From positions 1-60,550 of the forward strand of contig SVLS01000009.1 in NCBI GenBank assembly GCA_015067835.1: DNA of 60,550 nucleotides. Reading direction: 5' to 3'. The position numbers and the translations under genes are program-made. Source of the stretch: Oscillospiraceae bacterium. Its GTDB lineage: Bacteria; Bacillota; Clostridia; Oscillospirales; Oscillospiraceae. Below the pieces are notes generated by a model, which ran no database searches, had not been told where the DNA came from, and saw only the letters and a program-made list of their open reading frames with translations. Below are positions 16,266 through 23,719 of this stretch, piece after piece. Numbering within the stretch: the first letter of the stretch is position 1; every line of letters starts with the position of its first letter.

Positions 16266-16840
16266 TATGATTCCTCCATTTCCGGAAACCAACGGCAGTT
16301 GCCTGCATCGTGGAAGGGGCAGTCCTCTGCCTCCAGTCCCTTCTGCCGGCACCAGCCCGCGAAAGCCGCATCCAAGAAGGAATAGGCACCCTTCATATTG
16401 GACTGAACGGATATGGTTTTTCCGTCTTGCAAATAGAGCTCCACCATAATATTTTTGGCGGATAATTGATAAAGCTTTTGTCCTTGAATGGCATCAAAGG
16501 AACAGGTAACTGCCTTTTTGCCAAAAGCGGAGTAAACAAAGCTATCCTCATCATAGTAAATGCCAAAGCTCAGGTAATATACCACCAGAGCAATGCCCAG
16601 CAATACCACAAAGCCGCCGCAAATCAACAGCATCACATTACTGCCGGCAAACCGGAGCAGGAAAATCCCGCCCGCCAAAGCAAGAATCAGACCTGCCCCG
16701 CCGTAGTGCTGGTTAAGCCGCACTGATAAGCCGCTGCGGTATTGCGCTTTATTTCTGAAAATGCCGGCAACTCCCTTGTCCACCAAAAAGCAGACTCCAA
16801 AGGTGACAACACCTATTATCAAAACAAGTAGAATCTCCAT
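16265..16840 (-). CDS. small membrane protein, unknown family
   Basis: 191 residues. One N-terminal membrane segment (about 2-20) and a hairpin of two more (about 45-90) are followed by a soluble tail. The tail (DEDSFVYSAFGKKAVTCSF, LYLQDGKTISVQ) looks like a bacterial PH-like fold, and a terminal CRQKG...CPFHDAGNC segment has four cysteines. ATG 16840 is preferred (GGGGAG ahead). It sits 13 bases after the folate cyclo-ligase stop in the seven-gene unit. Not recognised; function unknown. Confidence 0.7.
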   Translation of the reverse strand: MEILLVLIIGVVTFGVCFLVDKGVAGIFRNKAQYRSGLSVRLNQHYGGAGLILALAGGIFLLRFAGSNVMLLICGGFVVLLGIALVVYYLSFGIYYDEDSFVYSAFGKKAVTCSFDAIQGQKLYQLSAKNIMVELYLQDGKTISVQSNMKGAYSFLDAAFAGWCRQKGLEAEDCPFHDAGNCRWFPEMEES

Positions 16841-16853
16841 ATTCTCCCCTAAC

Positions 16854-17387
16854 CTATGCCCACAGCACCACATCTACGGGAACATCAAACTCCTCCGCAG
16901 GAAGCTGAGGCAAGACCTGAAAGCTGTAGCACAGTGCGATTGTGGGATGATGCGGCTCTGTCGCTAAAAATTTGTCGTAGAAGCCACCGCCATAGCCCAT
17001 CCGGTGTCCTTGCCTATCAAAAGCAAGCCCAGGCAACAGCACCAACGCCGTCGGGTCATCGGCCACGGGCTCATCCGCAATGGGTTCGGGAATGCCGCAG
17101 TAGCCCTTTTCCACCTGAGATAAATCCGTCAGATAAATAAACTTCATCTGTTCCCCATATACCTTGGGAACTGCCACTTTCTTCCCGTCTGCCAGCGCCT
17201 GTGCCAATATCGGCGTTGTGCGAACCTCTTGGTTATAGGGCAGATAGCCATAAATTGTTTTAGCCTGCCGGTACAATTCCGATGACAAAAACAGCTCCCC
17301 CAGCTTTTCACTGGATTGCTGGATTTCCTCAGCGGTCATTGCTTTTTTTAATTCACGAATCTGCTTTCTTATCGTCGCTTTGTCCAT
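16854..17387 (-). CDS. 5-formyltetrahydrofolate cyclo-ligase
   Basis: A 177-residue enzyme of the MTHFS family, converting 5-formyl-THF to 5,10-methenyl-THF with ATP. Seen are the N-terminal helix MDKATIRKQIRELKKA, the VAVPKV strand and the diagnostic GYGGGFYDKFLA loop followed by DVPVDVVL near the end. Normal length. Its first 35 bases overlap the end of the XRE regulator gene in another frame, typical of tight coupling. Confidence 0.93.
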   Translation of the reverse strand: MDKATIRKQIRELKKAMTAEEIQQSSEKLGELFLSSELYRQAKTIYGYLPYNQEVRTTPILAQALADGKKVAVPKVYGEQMKFIYLTDLSQVEKGYCGIPEPIADEPVADDPTALVLLPGLAFDRQGHRMGYGGGFYDKFLATEPHHPTIALCYSFQVLPQLPAEEFDVPVDVVLWA

Positions 17388-18033
17388 TTTTTACCTCAGC
17401 ACCCGATACAGTCCGGAACATCCGGAACCAAAGAATAATTGACACCTGACCGGGGATTCCCAGCAAGAAAATCTTCCACAAATGAATGTTCAGGAACGCA
17501 AACAGTACCATATAGACGCACAGCAGACTGCTCCACATCAAGACGGAAATCAGCGTCCGGTTGCTTCTGAAGTCATGCCACGCGGAGCGCAAACTGAGCC
17601 GCACAATGGCATCCGCCGGAACCGCCGCAAAAAAGGCAAGCCAGGATTTTGCAATGCCCAGCGAGGACAGCACCACATAAGTCAGCAGCGCAACGAACCA
17701 CACCAGGATAGAGGACAGCCAGACAATAATCCGCTTGTCCGCCTTGCGCTTCAGCGTTTTTTGCACCACCTGATTCATCACATTTTGAACCGGTCCCGTA
17801 TGCTCCGGCAATGCGTTGGGGTCTGTCAGCAAAACGTCTACAGAAACATCCAACTCCTGCGCAATCGATACCAGTGTCAGTACATCCGGTACGGACTCTC
17901 CCCGCTCCCATTTGGAAACAGCCTTATCGGAATAATTCAGTTTTTCAGCCAGACCGGCCTGGGTCAAGCCCTGCTTTTTACGCAGCAGTGCAATATTGGT
18001 GCCAATCTGATATTTCAGGTTTTCATCCGCCAT
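17353..18033 (-). CDS. membrane-tethered XRE-family regulator
   Basis: 226 residues. An N-terminal Cro/C1 helix-turn-helix (about 8-65: ALLRKKQGLTQAGLAEKLNY, DKAVSKWERGESVPDV) is joined by a short linker to three or four membrane segments (about 103-205), ending in a charged tail. Such proteins bind DNA at the membrane and often respond to envelope stress. First gene of the seven-gene unit, with a good promoter, so autoregulation is plausible. Signal and targets unknown. Confidence 0.85.
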   Translation of the reverse strand: MADENLKYQIGTNIALLRKKQGLTQAGLAEKLNYSDKAVSKWERGESVPDVLTLVSIAQELDVSVDVLLTDPNALPEHTGPVQNVMNQVVQKTLKRKADKRIIVWLSSILVWFVALLTYVVLSSLGIAKSWLAFFAAVPADAIVRLSLRSAWHDFRSNRTLISVLMWSSLLCVYMVLFAFLNIHLWKIFLLGIPGQVSIILWFRMFRTVSGAEVKNGQSDDKKADS

Positions 18034-18062
18034 TGGAATTCCTCCAGTATATATTCCGGTAC

Positions 18063-18091
18063 ATTATACCAAATTTTCTCAGGTTTTGCAA
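18063..18091 (-). promoter_or_regulatory. promoter of the seven-gene XRE operon
   Basis: Minus strand TTGCAA (18086-18091), 17-base spacer, TATAAT (18063-18068). No other clear promoter is seen down to the lipoprotein gene, where genes overlap or lie at most 14 bases apart. Confidence 0.75.
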
Positions 18092-18106
18092 CTGTTTGCG
18101 CAGAGC

Positions 18107-18140
18107 AATAAAAAAGTCTGCCGCATTAGCGGCAGACTTT
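18107..18140 (-). terminator. terminator of the CBS-domain gene
   Basis: Perfect 12-bp stem 18113-18124/18129-18140 with ATTA loop; on the minus strand it is followed by six T. Confidence 0.9.
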
Positions 18141-18143
18141 CCT

Positions 18144-18560
18144 TTATTCTTCTTCAAAAAGTCGCTGAGAACAGTATTTGATGATGGCCCTCCGGGTAAT
18201 AATGCCAATGAAGGTATCCTTATCGTCCACCACCGGAACAAAGTTCTGTGTACTGGCGCGTTCCACCAATTCGTGCATGGAAGTTGTCACCCGTACCGGC
18301 ACATTATCCTTCTTTCTGGAAATCTCTATAATCCGATGGGCTTCGGCCTGGCGCATATCCATATAGCACATATTCTTGATGCCCCAAAGCAAATCGCCCT
18401 CTGTTAATGTACCCCGATATTCTCCTCGTCTATTTAAAATTGGCAAAGCCGCAAAGCCTGCCGCTTCCATCTTTTCCAGCGCTTGACGCATTGTATAGTC
18501 ATCGTAAAGATGAGCACACAATGCCTTCGGTGTCAAGAAAAACAAAATGTTGTTATTCAT
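18144..18560 (-). CDS. CBS-domain-pair protein
   Basis: 138 residues forming two CBS motifs (about 8-62 and 78-132), e.g. LPILNRRGEYRGTLTEGDLL and FVPVVDDKDTFIGIITRRAI. Stand-alone Bateman modules usually sense adenine nucleotides; a partner is not evident. Monocistronic with its own terminator. A possible extended -10 (TGCTATAAT, 18611-18619 on the minus strand) lies about 50 bases upstream. Confidence 0.88.
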   Translation of the reverse strand: MNNNILFFLTPKALCAHLYDDYTMRQALEKMEAAGFAALPILNRRGEYRGTLTEGDLLWGIKNMCYMDMRQAEAHRIIEISRKKDNVPVRVTTSMHELVERASTQNFVPVVDDKDTFIGIITRRAIIKYCSQRLFEEE

Positions 18561-18610
18561 AAATGCTCCTTCACAAAAGCTACATTATCGGGTGCTCTCA
18601 CCACAGTTTT

Positions 18611-18619
18611 ATTATAGCA
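18611..18619 (-). promoter_or_regulatory. extended -10 of the CBS gene
   Basis: Minus strand TGC-TATAAT. TTGAAA lies only 8 bases upstream of the -10, not at normal -35 spacing. Confidence 0.45.
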
Positions 18620-18734
18620 TAGATTTTCAAAAGAAGTAGACAAATAATTCAAAAAGTACGATTTTGACCGCCGAAAAAAACTGCTGTTTTTTGTTAAGAT
18701 TGCACAACAGCCTCATCAGTTGGCTATCTGACGC

Positions 18735-18766
18735 AAAAAGAGGCTCGGGTCTACCGAGCCTCTTTT
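18735..18766 (-). terminator. terminator of the hprK-rluD unit
   Basis: Perfect 13-bp stem 18736-18748/18754-18766 with a 5-base loop; T tract on the minus strand, usable both ways. Confidence 0.85.
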
Positions 18767-18790
18767 ATAAAATCACTTTTATAAAATCAC
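18763..18790. repeat. 14-bp tandem duplication
   Basis: Two perfect head-to-tail copies of TTTTATAAAATCAC. The gene-proximal copy includes the stop codon of the pseudouridine synthase, so the duplication adds spacing between stop and terminator without altering the protein. Confidence 0.85.
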
Positions 18791-19755
18791 TTTATCCTAT
18801 AGCCGGGAAAATACTCCTCTACAAAATCCACCTTTTCTACCGCAAAGGACTTTCCGTTCAGGTGTTCCAACGCACCGGCATCTGTTGTAAAGGAAAAAGT
18901 CAGCTTGTAGGAATACAGTGCCTGATAATGGCGTTGGGCCTGCTTATCCAGCTTACCGTATTTACCATCTCCCAGCAGCGGATGACCGCTATGGGCAAAT
19001 TGGGCACGAATCTGGTGGGTTCTGCCGGTAATGAGCTCACATTCCACCAGAGAAAGACCCTGACGCACCGCCAAAACGCGGTAATTGGTCTGGCAGGTTT
19101 TCGCCCCCGGCTGCGGTGAATCAGTGACAAACACACGATTCTTCTTTTCATCCTTGAACAGATACCCTTTCAAGCTGCCACTTTCCGGCTTTGGCGTTCC
19201 CTCTACGATGGCAAGGTATCGCTTATCCAGCTCTCTGTCCTTGATTTTCTGGTTCATAATCCGCAGCGCCTCTGCCGTTTTTGCTGCAATGACGATACCG
19301 CCTGTATTGCGGTCAATGCGGTTGCAAAGCGCCGGTGTAAAGGAGTTTTCCTCCCGGGGTCTCCATTCCCGCTTTTGATAAAGATAGGACTGGATGTGGT
19401 CAATCAGGGTGCGCCCATATTCCGCGCCGTCGTGAGGATGCACGGCAACGCCCGGTCGTTTGTCCACCAAAAGAATCTGCTCATCCTCGTAGACGATATT
19501 TAACTTGGGTGATGCCACTGTCAAATAGGCATTATCCTCCCGTGGCTTCTCAAAAAACTCATCGTTGATATACAGCTGGAGAACATCACCGGGCTGCAAG
19601 CGAGTATCCCGCTGAACCCTTGCACCGTTGCACTTAATCCGCTTCAGGCGGATATATTTTTGCGCCAGAGAAGCCGGGAGCAGCGGAACTGCTTTTGCCA
19701 GAAAGCGATCCAACCGCTGACCGCCGTCATTGGCGCCAATGGTCAGCTCTTTCAT
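18787..19755 (-). CDS. RluA/RluD-family pseudouridine synthase
   Basis: 322 residues with an S4-like RNA-binding N-terminus (about 10-75) and the RluA catalytic fold. The catalytic Asp lies in NRIDRNTGGIVIAAK; HPHDGAEYGRTLIDH and ELITGRTHQIRAQFAHSGHP are also diagnostic. It isomerises uridine in 23S rRNA or tRNA; which site cannot be told from sequence. The start overlaps the hprK stop by 4 bases (ATGA), so it is coupled to hprK. Confidence 0.93.
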   Translation of the reverse strand: MKELTIGANDGGQRLDRFLAKAVPLLPASLAQKYIRLKRIKCNGARVQRDTRLQPGDVLQLYINDEFFEKPREDNAYLTVASPKLNIVYEDEQILLVDKRPGVAVHPHDGAEYGRTLIDHIQSYLYQKREWRPREENSFTPALCNRIDRNTGGIVIAAKTAEALRIMNQKIKDRELDKRYLAIVEGTPKPESGSLKGYLFKDEKKNRVFVTDSPQPGAKTCQTNYRVLAVRQGLSLVECELITGRTHQIRAQFAHSGHPLLGDGKYGKLDKQAQRHYQALYSYKLTFSFTTDAGALEHLNGKSFAVEKVDFVEEYFPGYRIK

Positions 19756-20696
19756 GCTTTGCCACCTACTTGGGTGAAGTGGCTGTTCATCTGTTCCGTA
19801 AATTCCAAAGCCGCATTATAGCCCATCTTTCGTTGGCGGTTGTTCATTGCCGCCACCTCCAGGATAACAGCCAGATTACGGCCAGGAGTAATCGGAATGG
19901 TATTCATAGGAATTTTTGCACCCAGAATCTCCATATATTGCTCCTCAAGACCCAAACGGTCATAGAGCTCCTGTGTATTCCAGGGCACAATATTTACAAC
20001 CAGATTGATTTCATTTTCTGCTTTGACAGCACCCATACCAAACAGCTTCGCCACATTGATAATGCCAATTCCCCGCAGCTCAATATAATTGCGAATCAGG
20101 GCAGGCGCTGTGCCCACCAAGGAATTCTCTGCAATTTTCCGAATCTCAACTGCATCGTCTGCAATCAGCCGGTGTCCGCGCTTCAGCAGCTCCACCGCCG
20201 CTTCGCTCTTACCGATGCCGCTTTCGCCGATGAGCAGCAAACCCTCACCGTAAACCTCCATCAACACGCCGTGACGGGTGATACTGGGTGCCAGAGCGGT
20301 ACGCAGAAAGGTAATGATGCCGGAAACAACCGTACTGGTAGCCTCATTGGAGCACAGAACCGTTACATTGTGCTTTTTCGCCATATCCAGACAGCTTTGC
20401 TCCGGTTCAAATCCGCGGGCAAGCAGCAATGCCGGGAATTTATAGGAAAACAGGCGGTCGTAAATCATTGCCTGTTCCTTGGGCGTCATTTTTTCCATAT
20501 AGCTCATTTCCACATTGCCCATCACCTGCAGACGCATCGGTTCAAAATGGTCAAAATATCCGGCCAACTGCAGACTGGGACGGGCTACATCCTCTACTGT
20601 TAGCTGAACAGATTCATAATCCGTCGAGCGGAAGGCCACATTCAGGTGGAACTCCTCCACCAGCCGGGTCAACGCCACATGGTTTGCATCACTCAT
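19752..20696 (-). CDS. hprK: HPr kinase/phosphorylase
   Basis: 314 residues. It phosphorylates and dephosphorylates Ser46 of HPr, linking glycolytic state to CcpA-type carbon catabolite control. Walker A GESGIGKSEAAVELL (about 158-172), the HprK signature around RLIADDAVEIRK, and ELRGIGIINVAKLFG are intact. Promoter and RBS (AAAGGAG) are good. Its presence fits the many sugar genes that follow. The linked gene encodes a pseudouridine synthase instead of the more usual lgt. Confidence 0.95.
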   Translation of the reverse strand: MSDANHVALTRLVEEFHLNVAFRSTDYESVQLTVEDVARPSLQLAGYFDHFEPMRLQVMGNVEMSYMEKMTPKEQAMIYDRLFSYKFPALLLARGFEPEQSCLDMAKKHNVTVLCSNEATSTVVSGIITFLRTALAPSITRHGVLMEVYGEGLLLIGESGIGKSEAAVELLKRGHRLIADDAVEIRKIAENSLVGTAPALIRNYIELRGIGIINVAKLFGMGAVKAENEINLVVNIVPWNTQELYDRLGLEEQYMEILGAKIPMNTIPITPGRNLAVILEVAAMNNRQRKMGYNAALEFTEQMNSHFTQVGGKA

Positions 20697-20722
20697 ATCT
20701 GCCCACTCCTTTCTTTTTCTCC

Positions 20723-20751
20723 ATTATACTTAGAAAAGCAAAGAATAGCAA
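20723..20751 (-). promoter_or_regulatory. promoter of hprK
   Basis: Minus strand TTGCTA (20746-20751), 17-base spacer, TATAAT (20723-20728). Confidence 0.65.
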
Positions 20752-20760
20752 CACAATTTT

Positions 20761-20792
20761 TAAAAAAGACCTCCCACAACCGTGGGAGGTCT
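20761..20792 (-). terminator. terminator of fba
   Basis: Perfect 11-bp stem 20767-20777/20782-20792; T6 on the minus strand. It lies between fba and the hprK promoter. Confidence 0.9.
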
Positions 20793-20801
20793 GCAGATTG
20801 A

Positions 20802-21770
20802 TTAGGCCTTGCCTGCGCAGCCCAGAACATTGACGAGCTTGTGACGAACAATCTCCTTAATGTTGGCACGGGCGGGCTTCAGGTACTGACGGGGGTCGAA
20901 ATGGTCGGGATGCTCATTGAAATACTGACGAATGGTGCCGGTCATAGCCAGACGCAGGTCGGAGTCAATATTGATCTTGCAAACAGACAGAGCAGCAGCC
21001 TTACGCAGCTGTTCCTCGGGCACGCCGATGGCATTGGGCATCTTGCCGCCGTTGGCGTTGACCATTGCAACATACTCCTGAGGAACGGAGGAAGAGCCGT
21101 GCAGAACAATGGGGAAGCCGGGCAGACGCTTGGTTACTTCTTCCAGAACATCAAAACGCAGTGCGGGAGGAACCAGAATGCCCTGCTCGTTGCGGGTGCA
21201 CTGCTCGGGAGTGAACTTGTATGCGCCGTGGGAAGTGCCGATGGCGATGGCCAAGGAGTCACAACCGGTGCGGGTTACGAATTCTTCCACTTCCTCAGGA
21301 CGGGTGTAGGAGGCTGCCTCAGCAGATACATTCACTTCGTCCTCGATGCCAGCCAGAGAGCCCAGCTCAGCCTCAACCACAACACCGTGGTCATGAGCAT
21401 ACTCAACCACCTTCTTGGTGATTTCGATGTTCTCTCCAAAGGACTTGGAGGAAGCATCAATCATAACGGAGGTAAAGCCGCCGTCGATGCAGGACTTACA
21501 GGTCTCAAAGCTGTCACCGTGGTCCAGGTGCAGCGCAATGGGAATTTCGGGGCACTCAATAACAGCTGCTTCAACCAGCTTTACCAGATAAGTATGGTTT
21601 GCATAAGCACGTGCGCCCTTGGAAACCTGCAGAATAACAGGGGACTTTTCTTCCTTACAAGCCTCGGTGATTGCCTGAACGATTTCCATGTTGTTGACGT
21701 TGAAAGCACCGACAGCATAACCGCCGTCATAAGCCTTCTTGAACATTTCAGTAGTAGTTACAAGAGCCAT
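20802..21770 (-). CDS. fba: class II fructose-1,6-bisphosphate aldolase
   Basis: 322 residues. A zinc-dependent aldolase splitting FBP to DHAP and G3P. Seen are AFNVNNMEI, the zinc ligands in ALHLDHGDSFETC, VEAELGSLAGIEDE, AIGTSHGAYKF and IVLHGSSSVPQE, and NIDSDLRLA. Strong RBS and its own promoter. It is divergent from the PPi-phosphofructokinase gene, placing two consecutive glycolytic steps at one control region. Confidence 0.97.
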   Translation of the reverse strand: MALVTTTEMFKKAYDGGYAVGAFNVNNMEIVQAITEACKEEKSPVILQVSKGARAYANHTYLVKLVEAAVIECPEIPIALHLDHGDSFETCKSCIDGGFTSVMIDASSKSFGENIEITKKVVEYAHDHGVVVEAELGSLAGIEDEVNVSAEAASYTRPEEVEEFVTRTGCDSLAIAIGTSHGAYKFTPEQCTRNEQGILVPPALRFDVLEEVTKRLPGFPIVLHGSSSVPQEYVAMVNANGGKMPNAIGVPEEQLRKAAALSVCKINIDSDLRLAMTGTIRQYFNEHPDHFDPRQYLKPARANIKEIVRHKLVNVLGCAGKA

Positions 21771-21801
21771 TTCTTCAGTTCCTTTCTTATTTCACGGGAT
21801 G

Positions 21802-21848
21802 CCCGTATTTTTACGGGTACATTATATCACAGATTTTTCTGTTTTCAA
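21802..21848 (-). promoter_or_regulatory. promoter and leader hairpin of fba
   Basis: Minus strand TTGAAA (21843-21848), 16-base spacer, TGA-TATAAT (21821-21826). Just downstream is a perfect 6-bp hairpin (CCCGTA/TACGGG, 21802-21817) in the leader. Confidence 0.7.
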
Positions 21849-21941
21849 CAGAAATCTTTATCCAGAGAAAAATCTATTAAAATTGACCGATTTCCTCTTT
21901 TTTTGTCAGTCGTTTTTGGAGAAAAAATATTGAAAATACTA

Positions 21942-21970
21942 TTTACCTTTCCGGAAAAATAGAGTATAAT
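21942..21970 (+). promoter_or_regulatory. promoter of the PPi-phosphofructokinase gene
   Basis: TTTACC (21942-21947), 17-base spacer, TATAAT (21965-21970), 46 bases before the ATG. Confidence 0.6.
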
Positions 21971-22016
21971 GCCTACGGAATGTTTTTCCTGAATTAACTG
22001 TAAGGAGTGCTATAAA

Positions 22017-23675
22017 ATGAAAATTTCCCCGCTTCAGCTGGCAAGATACCAGTATCAACCCAAATTGCCGGGTATGCTCAGAAACGGAATTTCTGAAATT
22101 TGCGTCAAAAACGGCGCACCCACCGAAAGTGTGGCAGACCAGGATAAAATCAAGGCTCTGTTCCCCAACACTTACGGCAAAAACGAAATCACCTTCCAGA
22201 AGGGCGCTAACACCTCCAAAGCCAAAAAGCAAGTGGTGGGCGTCATTCTCTCCGGCGGTCAGGCGCCTGGCGGTCACAATGTTATTTGCGGTCTGTATGA
22301 TGCCCTGAAGGCTACTGACAAGGATAATGTCCTGTACGGCTTCAAGGGCGGTCCCAGCGGTCTGTTGGAAGACAGCTATGTTGTTTTTGATGACGAATAC
22401 ATCAACCAGTACCGCAACACAGGCGGCTTCGATATCATTGGTTCCGGCCGTACCAAGCTGGAAACGGAAGAACAATTTGCTGTTGTGGCAGAAGTCTGTA
22501 AGAAGCATGGCATCACCGCCATCGTCATCATCGGCGGCGACGATTCCAACACCAATGCAGCTGTTTTGGCAGAATACTTTGCAGCCCACAACACCGGTGT
22601 GCAGGTCATTGGCTGTCCCAAGACCATCGACGGTGACCTGAAGAATGAGGACATCGAATGCTCCTTCGGCTTCGACACGGCAACCAAGACCTACAGCGAA
22701 ATTGTTGGCAACATCCAGCGTGATGCCAACTCCGCCAAGAAATATTGGCACTTTGTAAAGGTAATGGGTCGTTCCGCTTCTCATGTAGCTCTGGAAACTG
22801 CGCTGCAGACCCAGCCCAACATCTGCCTGATTGGCGAGGAAGTTGCCGCCAAGAAGATGTCCCTGGCGCAGATTACAGATTACATTGCTGATTCCGTTGC
22901 AGCACGTGCTGCCAAGGGCTGGAATTTCGGTGTTGCCATCATTCCTGAGGGTATTGTGGAATTTGTTCCCGAATTCTCCGTGTTGATTGCAGAAATCAAT
23001 GAGCTGTTGGCAGGAAGCAAGGCTGACGCTTTCAACGCTCTGCCCTCCTGGCAGGATAAGTACGCTTTTATCGAGGCCGGCTTGAGCAAGGAATCTATGG
23101 CCGTGTTCGCAATTCTGCCGCAGTCCATTCAGCAGCAGCTGTTCCTGGAGCGCGATCCCCATGGTAATGTGCAGGTTTCCCTCATTGAGTCTGAAAAGCT
23201 GTTCTCTGCAATGGTAAAGGAAAATCTGGCTGCACGGAAGGCTGCCGGTACCTATAACGGCAAGTTCTCTCCCCTGCACCACTTCCTGGGTTACGAAGGC
23301 CGTTGCGCTTTTCCCTCCAATTTCGATGCTGATTACTGCTACAGCCTTGGCTATAACGCCTTTATGCTGATTCAGTATGGCTTCAACGGCTATCTGTCCA
23401 AGGTTTCCAACCTGAGCAAGCCTGCCGAGGAATGGATCGCCGGCGGTATGCCCATCACCAAGATGATGAACATAGAACGCCGTCACGGTCACGACAAGCC
23501 CGTTATCCGCAAAGCTCTGGTAGAGCTGGACGGAGCGCCCTTCAAGTTCTTTGAAGCAAACAGAGAGACCTGGGCAGTCGAAACCTGCTATGTCTACCCC
23601 GGTGCTATTCAGTATTTTGGACCTACCGAGGTCTGCGACCTGACTACCAGAACCCTTGCTTTGGAAAAAGCTTAA
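22017..23675 (+). CDS. pfp: pyrophosphate-dependent 6-phosphofructokinase
   Basis: 552 residues, the long PFP type related to the plant beta subunit. It phosphorylates fructose-6-phosphate with PPi, reversibly, sparing ATP in anaerobes. The nucleotide/PPi loop is [13 protein letters not shown]. The GGDDSNTNA motif (Asp in place of the Gly seen in ATP enzymes), [10 protein letters not shown] and [11 protein letters not shown] are all present. RBS AAGGAG. Monocistronic, divergent from fba and convergent with glgP. Confidence 0.96.
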   Translation: MKISPLQLARYQYQPKLPGMLRNGISEICVKNGAPTESVADQDKIKALFPNTYGKNEITFQKGANTSKAKKQVVGVILSGGQAPGGHNVICGLYDALKATDKDNVLYGFKGGPSGLLEDSYVVFDDEYINQYRNTGGFDIIGSGRTKLETEEQFAVVAEVCKKHGITAIVIIGGDDSNTNAAVLAEYFAAHNTGVQVIGCPKTIDGDLKNEDIECSFGFDTATKTYSEIVGNIQRDANSAKKYWHFVKVMGRSASHVALETALQTQPNICLIGEEVAAKKMSLAQITDYIADSVAARAAKGWNFGVAIIPEGIVEFVPEFSVLIAEINELLAGSKADAFNALPSWQDKYAFIEAGLSKESMAVFAILPQSIQQQLFLERDPHGNVQVSLIESEKLFSAMVKENLAARKAAGTYNGKFSPLHHFLGYEGRCAFPSNFDADYCYSLGYNAFMLIQYGFNGYLSKVSNLSKPAEEWIAGGMPITKMMNIERRHGHDKPVIRKALVELDGAPFKFFEANRETWAVETCYVYPGAIQYFGPTEVCDLTTRTLALEKA

Positions 23676-23684
23676 TAAGGCAAC

Positions 23685-23718
23685 AAAAGATGCCCGCCAT
23701 CCGGCGGGCATCTTTTTT
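23685..23718. terminator. bidirectional terminator between pfp and glgP
   Basis: Perfect 14-bp stem 23685-23698/23703-23716 with ATCC loop and flanking A/T tracts. Confidence 0.92.
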
Positions 23719-23719
23719 A

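Noticed and set aside
21802..21817. Catabolite-response (cre) operator near fba
   Set aside because: The CCCGTA/TACGGG palindrome does not match the cre consensus; it is listed only as a leader hairpin.
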